Below are positions 61,156 to 64,000 of a stretch of DNA of 64,000 nucleotides, piece by piece. Numbering within the stretch: the first letter of the stretch is position 1; each line of letters starts with the position of its first letter. The notes under the pieces are model-generated. The model was given only the letters and a program-made list of their open reading frames with translations, ran no database searches and was not told the origin of the DNA. Origin of the DNA: Stratiolaelaps scimitus (lineage: Eukaryota; Arthropoda; Arachnida; Mesostigmata; Laelapidae); contig JABWDB010000021.1 in NCBI GenBank assembly GCA_019614645.1, positions 3,906,001 through 3,970,000 on the forward strand, read 5' to 3'. The translations under genes were made by a program, and so were the position numbers.

Positions 61156-62237
61156 CCAAGGACATCCTGTCTGGAGCGCGCCACGCCCGAAGGACATTCG
61201 ACGATCTAACCGCGGACGCTCGTCGTGCAACTCCATATGCGATGCAAGGGAGAAATTCAATGACATAGGTGAAAGCTTCCCTCAGGCATACGAATTAAGC
61301 AAACGAGTTGGAGATGTTTGGACGAGGACGACGCTTCAGACACACCACCGATTTCCGTGTCACCACCCATTGGCCAACCAGTGCATTCGAACTTAGACTT
61401 TAACTCAGCATTTGTGTGTTTGCTAATTTCTAAGGAGATCATCACGAGTCGAACAGAGACATATGTCATCGATGAAATCTTTACCAGAATTAATAGGAGG
61501 GCCGTCATTAACACAGCCATTACTGAAAGAAAGATAGAAATAGGAAAATCATTTGATTGCGTTTCGATTTTTGGCGTATACGGCACCAGACCCATATATG
61601 AGTCGATGTATCCGTGCTGCCTGGTATCAATCAACTCCGCCTGATTTTTTTTCCACCGTTAACGGCAACAACGTGCTGTCAGTTCGTACACTGGTTCGCC
61701 ACAAGCTCCACTGATCTTGTGATATAATATATATATATAAATATACATATATGAACAATGAAACCTACAGCTAGTACGGAAAGCGACGACTTTTGAAAAG
61801 TGATATCCCAATAGTGCATAACATAAACAAGACATGGTCCGTAGAAGTCATTAAGCCGACTTTGTGCCCGTGGAGACTCGACCTGGTTATACTGACAGAA
61901 AGTCAACTCCACGTCTGAGATGATTTTGAGCTTAATTTAGAAAGCTTCGCTCATGGAAACATTGACTTGAACTCCGACCTGGAATAGAACAATAGGCCAG
62001 GTTGCATTGGACGCAACTATAATAAACTAAAGATTCAGAGGCGGTCCATTTGAAGCTTAGAAATTATTTGTTTTATAAGTACGCCCCTGGTTGATTTGTC
62101 AGTGTCCGCAGAGTGTATTTCTGGGTCGGAGTACAAGTATTTGTTAGCTAGTTAAAATGAACATATTTTAGTCGGCGCGACATTTCTGACCCTGCAGGAC
62201 TCAACAGAAATTATCAGGTTGGAAACGTTGAAAGAGA

Positions 62238-62264
62238 GAACAAGAGAGAGAGAGAGAGAGAGAG
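62238..62264. repeat. (GA)n microsatellite
   Basis: GA dinucleotide run of about 11 units after an AGAGAACAAG lead-in. Confidence 0.9.
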
Positions 62265-62455
62265 AGGAAATAGAACACCATATTCTATTTTACACATTGA
62301 AAAGGCACCTTTTGCACAGATAGTATGATATTCTCCCATTTATTATCTTTAATTTATTATGATACTTTCCTCTCCCTCGTACCAGGTTAGGATAAGGTGA
62401 GAGACGCTACGATTAATAAAATCGCACGGTATTATAATTCTCTCCGGATGCATGC

Positions 62456-62480
62456 ATATATATATATATATATATATATA
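62456..62480. repeat. (TA)n microsatellite
   Basis: TA run of about 12 units. Confidence 0.95.
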
Positions 62481-63663
62481 AATACAGTAATAAAATAAAT
62501 AAATATTGTATTATATTATTTGCACTCGTATATGATCACTGTGATCCTCAGGTGCTTTGTAACAAAGACCGGAATAACAGGTGCCATTAAAGAGAGCGTT
62601 ACGGATCGGTCGAGTTGAAATATGGCGATTGAAAGAAGACATGAGCTGTTCGAAGCGCTGTTACTGAAGATCTCATTTTTTTCCAGAGGTTATTCGACAT
62701 GTGCGCATGAGTAGGTTCGTTTGTAGCCAAAAGAGAATAATTAGTACCGTCGCATCGCCGTAGAGGGCACAGCGACACATTCATCGGCTGATAGATTCTC
62801 CTGGCGTTGTAGCAGAACGAATAATCAATCAGTGGCGCCACCAGAGAATACTTTAGCCAGATACTTACGATCATTTCATTAACGAACTCTGTGAGACACT
62901 ATACTATACTGCAGCAAGTAGAAATGGACAACGAGAAGAAACACACAAGACAAAAACATAAGCTATTGGACTTAACTGCAAAATGATCAAATCGAATTGA
63001 ATTGATGCAGACGTTTCGGCAATATTCATGTGAGTCTGCAGAATCCCCACCACGGATATTATGCTTGTCTTTTTGTTCTCGGAATAGATTACTATGGTAA
63101 TATTAAATATAACCTAATGTGGTATAATAACACTATGTTGCAACTGCCCTTTTCTTGGACAAATATTAAATACTCCTGTATAATGTTGAGTTACAATAGT
63201 ATCACAACGTCCAGCACTAATACCACGAATGCTATTAAACAACAACAGTGAAAGAGACAAGAAGATAGATATCTGTATATGATGAGGCTGCTTCGAGTGT
63301 GAAGACGAAGAACGAGATTAGCTTACAAGCTAAGCAGACATACTCTAGATGGGTAGCTAGATTTGTTGCTGATGTTACAACTACATCTAATAATAATAAT
63401 AATAATGAGGGCATAAACGAGTGTTGCTATGAAGACTGGTATTCCGGTGCAGATACATAGGCTGATGTACTATACATTGCTGAAAGATACGTTCGATGTG
63501 GATAGATCTAAATGAATCAACAGAGAACTCTGTTAAAATATTGTACACAGACGGTGATAACAGTGACGGTAATGGCTATAATATTCATAATAATATTGTT
63601 AATGGTAAGATATACTCAAATAGTACTATTATCTCGCGTGTATGTATAAACGCCGTCGCCGTC

Positions 63664-63669
<6 letters not shown>

Positions 63670-63700
<31 letters not shown>
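63670..63700. repeat. (TA)n microsatellite
   Basis: Uninterrupted TA run of about 15 units. Confidence 0.95.
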
Positions 63701-63705
<5 letters not shown>

Positions 63706-64000
63706 TGGTCGCTACAGCTATAAATATTGCGCGGCGCGGACAAGAAAAAGGACAACATGTTCTGTAGGACGTTATTATTAAATGTGTCACGACACAGGAT
63801 CTCACATTTACAATCGACTGTTACATATATATATATGTAAACAACACACAAAAAGACAGTATACAATAACAATAATGAGACGAAATAGGGGAGATCGAAG
63901 AGGTAACTTGTACGAGATAAGCTTCAGGAAGAAAAAAAAACGATAAAATAATTTCGGAGATATAGTATTGATTTTATGAATTAGGCAGCTGCTGCGGTTG

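Larger units (their letters stand above)
61156..64000. other. TMEM151 3' region and downstream DNA
   Basis: About 110 bases directly after the TMEM151 stop stay open in another frame. An AATAAA at 62021-62026 may end the transcript. A frame at 61318-61644 has an acidic, proline-rich start (DEDDASDTPPISVSPPIGQ) but no recognised family. The rest is AT-rich with microsatellites and no gene I can support. Confidence 0.45.

Noticed and set aside
1..64000. CRISPR array, bacterial operon, rRNA or intact transposon
   Set aside because: No spaced direct repeats, no ribosome-binding-site-led gene strings, no rRNA stretches, and no reverse transcriptase or transposase motifs could be recognised.

Overview
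The window is animal nuclear DNA with split genes (GT-AG introns), long AT-rich non-coding stretches, many (TA)n microsatellites and tRNA-derived repeats. An arthropod fits best, and a chelicerate such as a mite or tick is my leading guess. The grounds are two small secreted Gly/Tyr-rich proteins of the arthropod cuticle/defence type with TATA and initiator promoters, plus a vertebrate-type neurotrophin, which dipterans such as Drosophila lack. The species cannot be fixed from the sequence alone.

Layout. 1-18.6 kb: no gene I can name; a few candidate exons (779-911, 5544-5713, 6911-6946) and repeats. 18.6-22.1 kb: a tandem pair of two-exon genes for short secreted GY-rich proteins, each with a five-codon first exon, a TATA box and an AATAAA signal. 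22.1-35.1 kb: mostly non-coding, with a GC-rich block at about 23.4-25.3 kb, another at about 30.9-33.4 kb, and one symmetric candidate exon at 28393-28647. 35.1-36.7 kb: the last three exons of a neurotrophin precursor, with part of the propeptide, an RKR cleavage site and the complete six-cysteine NGF-type domain, which is itself split by an intron. 36.7-41.9 kb: no recognised gene. 41.9-61.2 kb: a nine-exon TMEM151-family membrane protein gene whose 7.9-kb first intron contains an intact, intronless UBAC1 (KPC2) gene on the same strand. Its 6.4-kb sixth intron carries two copies of a tRNA-derived SINE and a GC-rich island with unassigned open frames. 61.2-64 kb: repeats and non-coding sequence.

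All recognised genes lie on the plus strand. They do not form an operon or an obvious pathway: cuticle or defence peptides, a secreted neurotrophic ligand, a ubiquitin-ligase cofactor and a multi-pass membrane protein. The most notable items are the neurotrophin, the UBAC1-inside-TMEM151 arrangement and the tandem GY-rich pair. Gene models were assembled by eye from splice sites, reading phase and remembered family sequences; no search or expression data were available.
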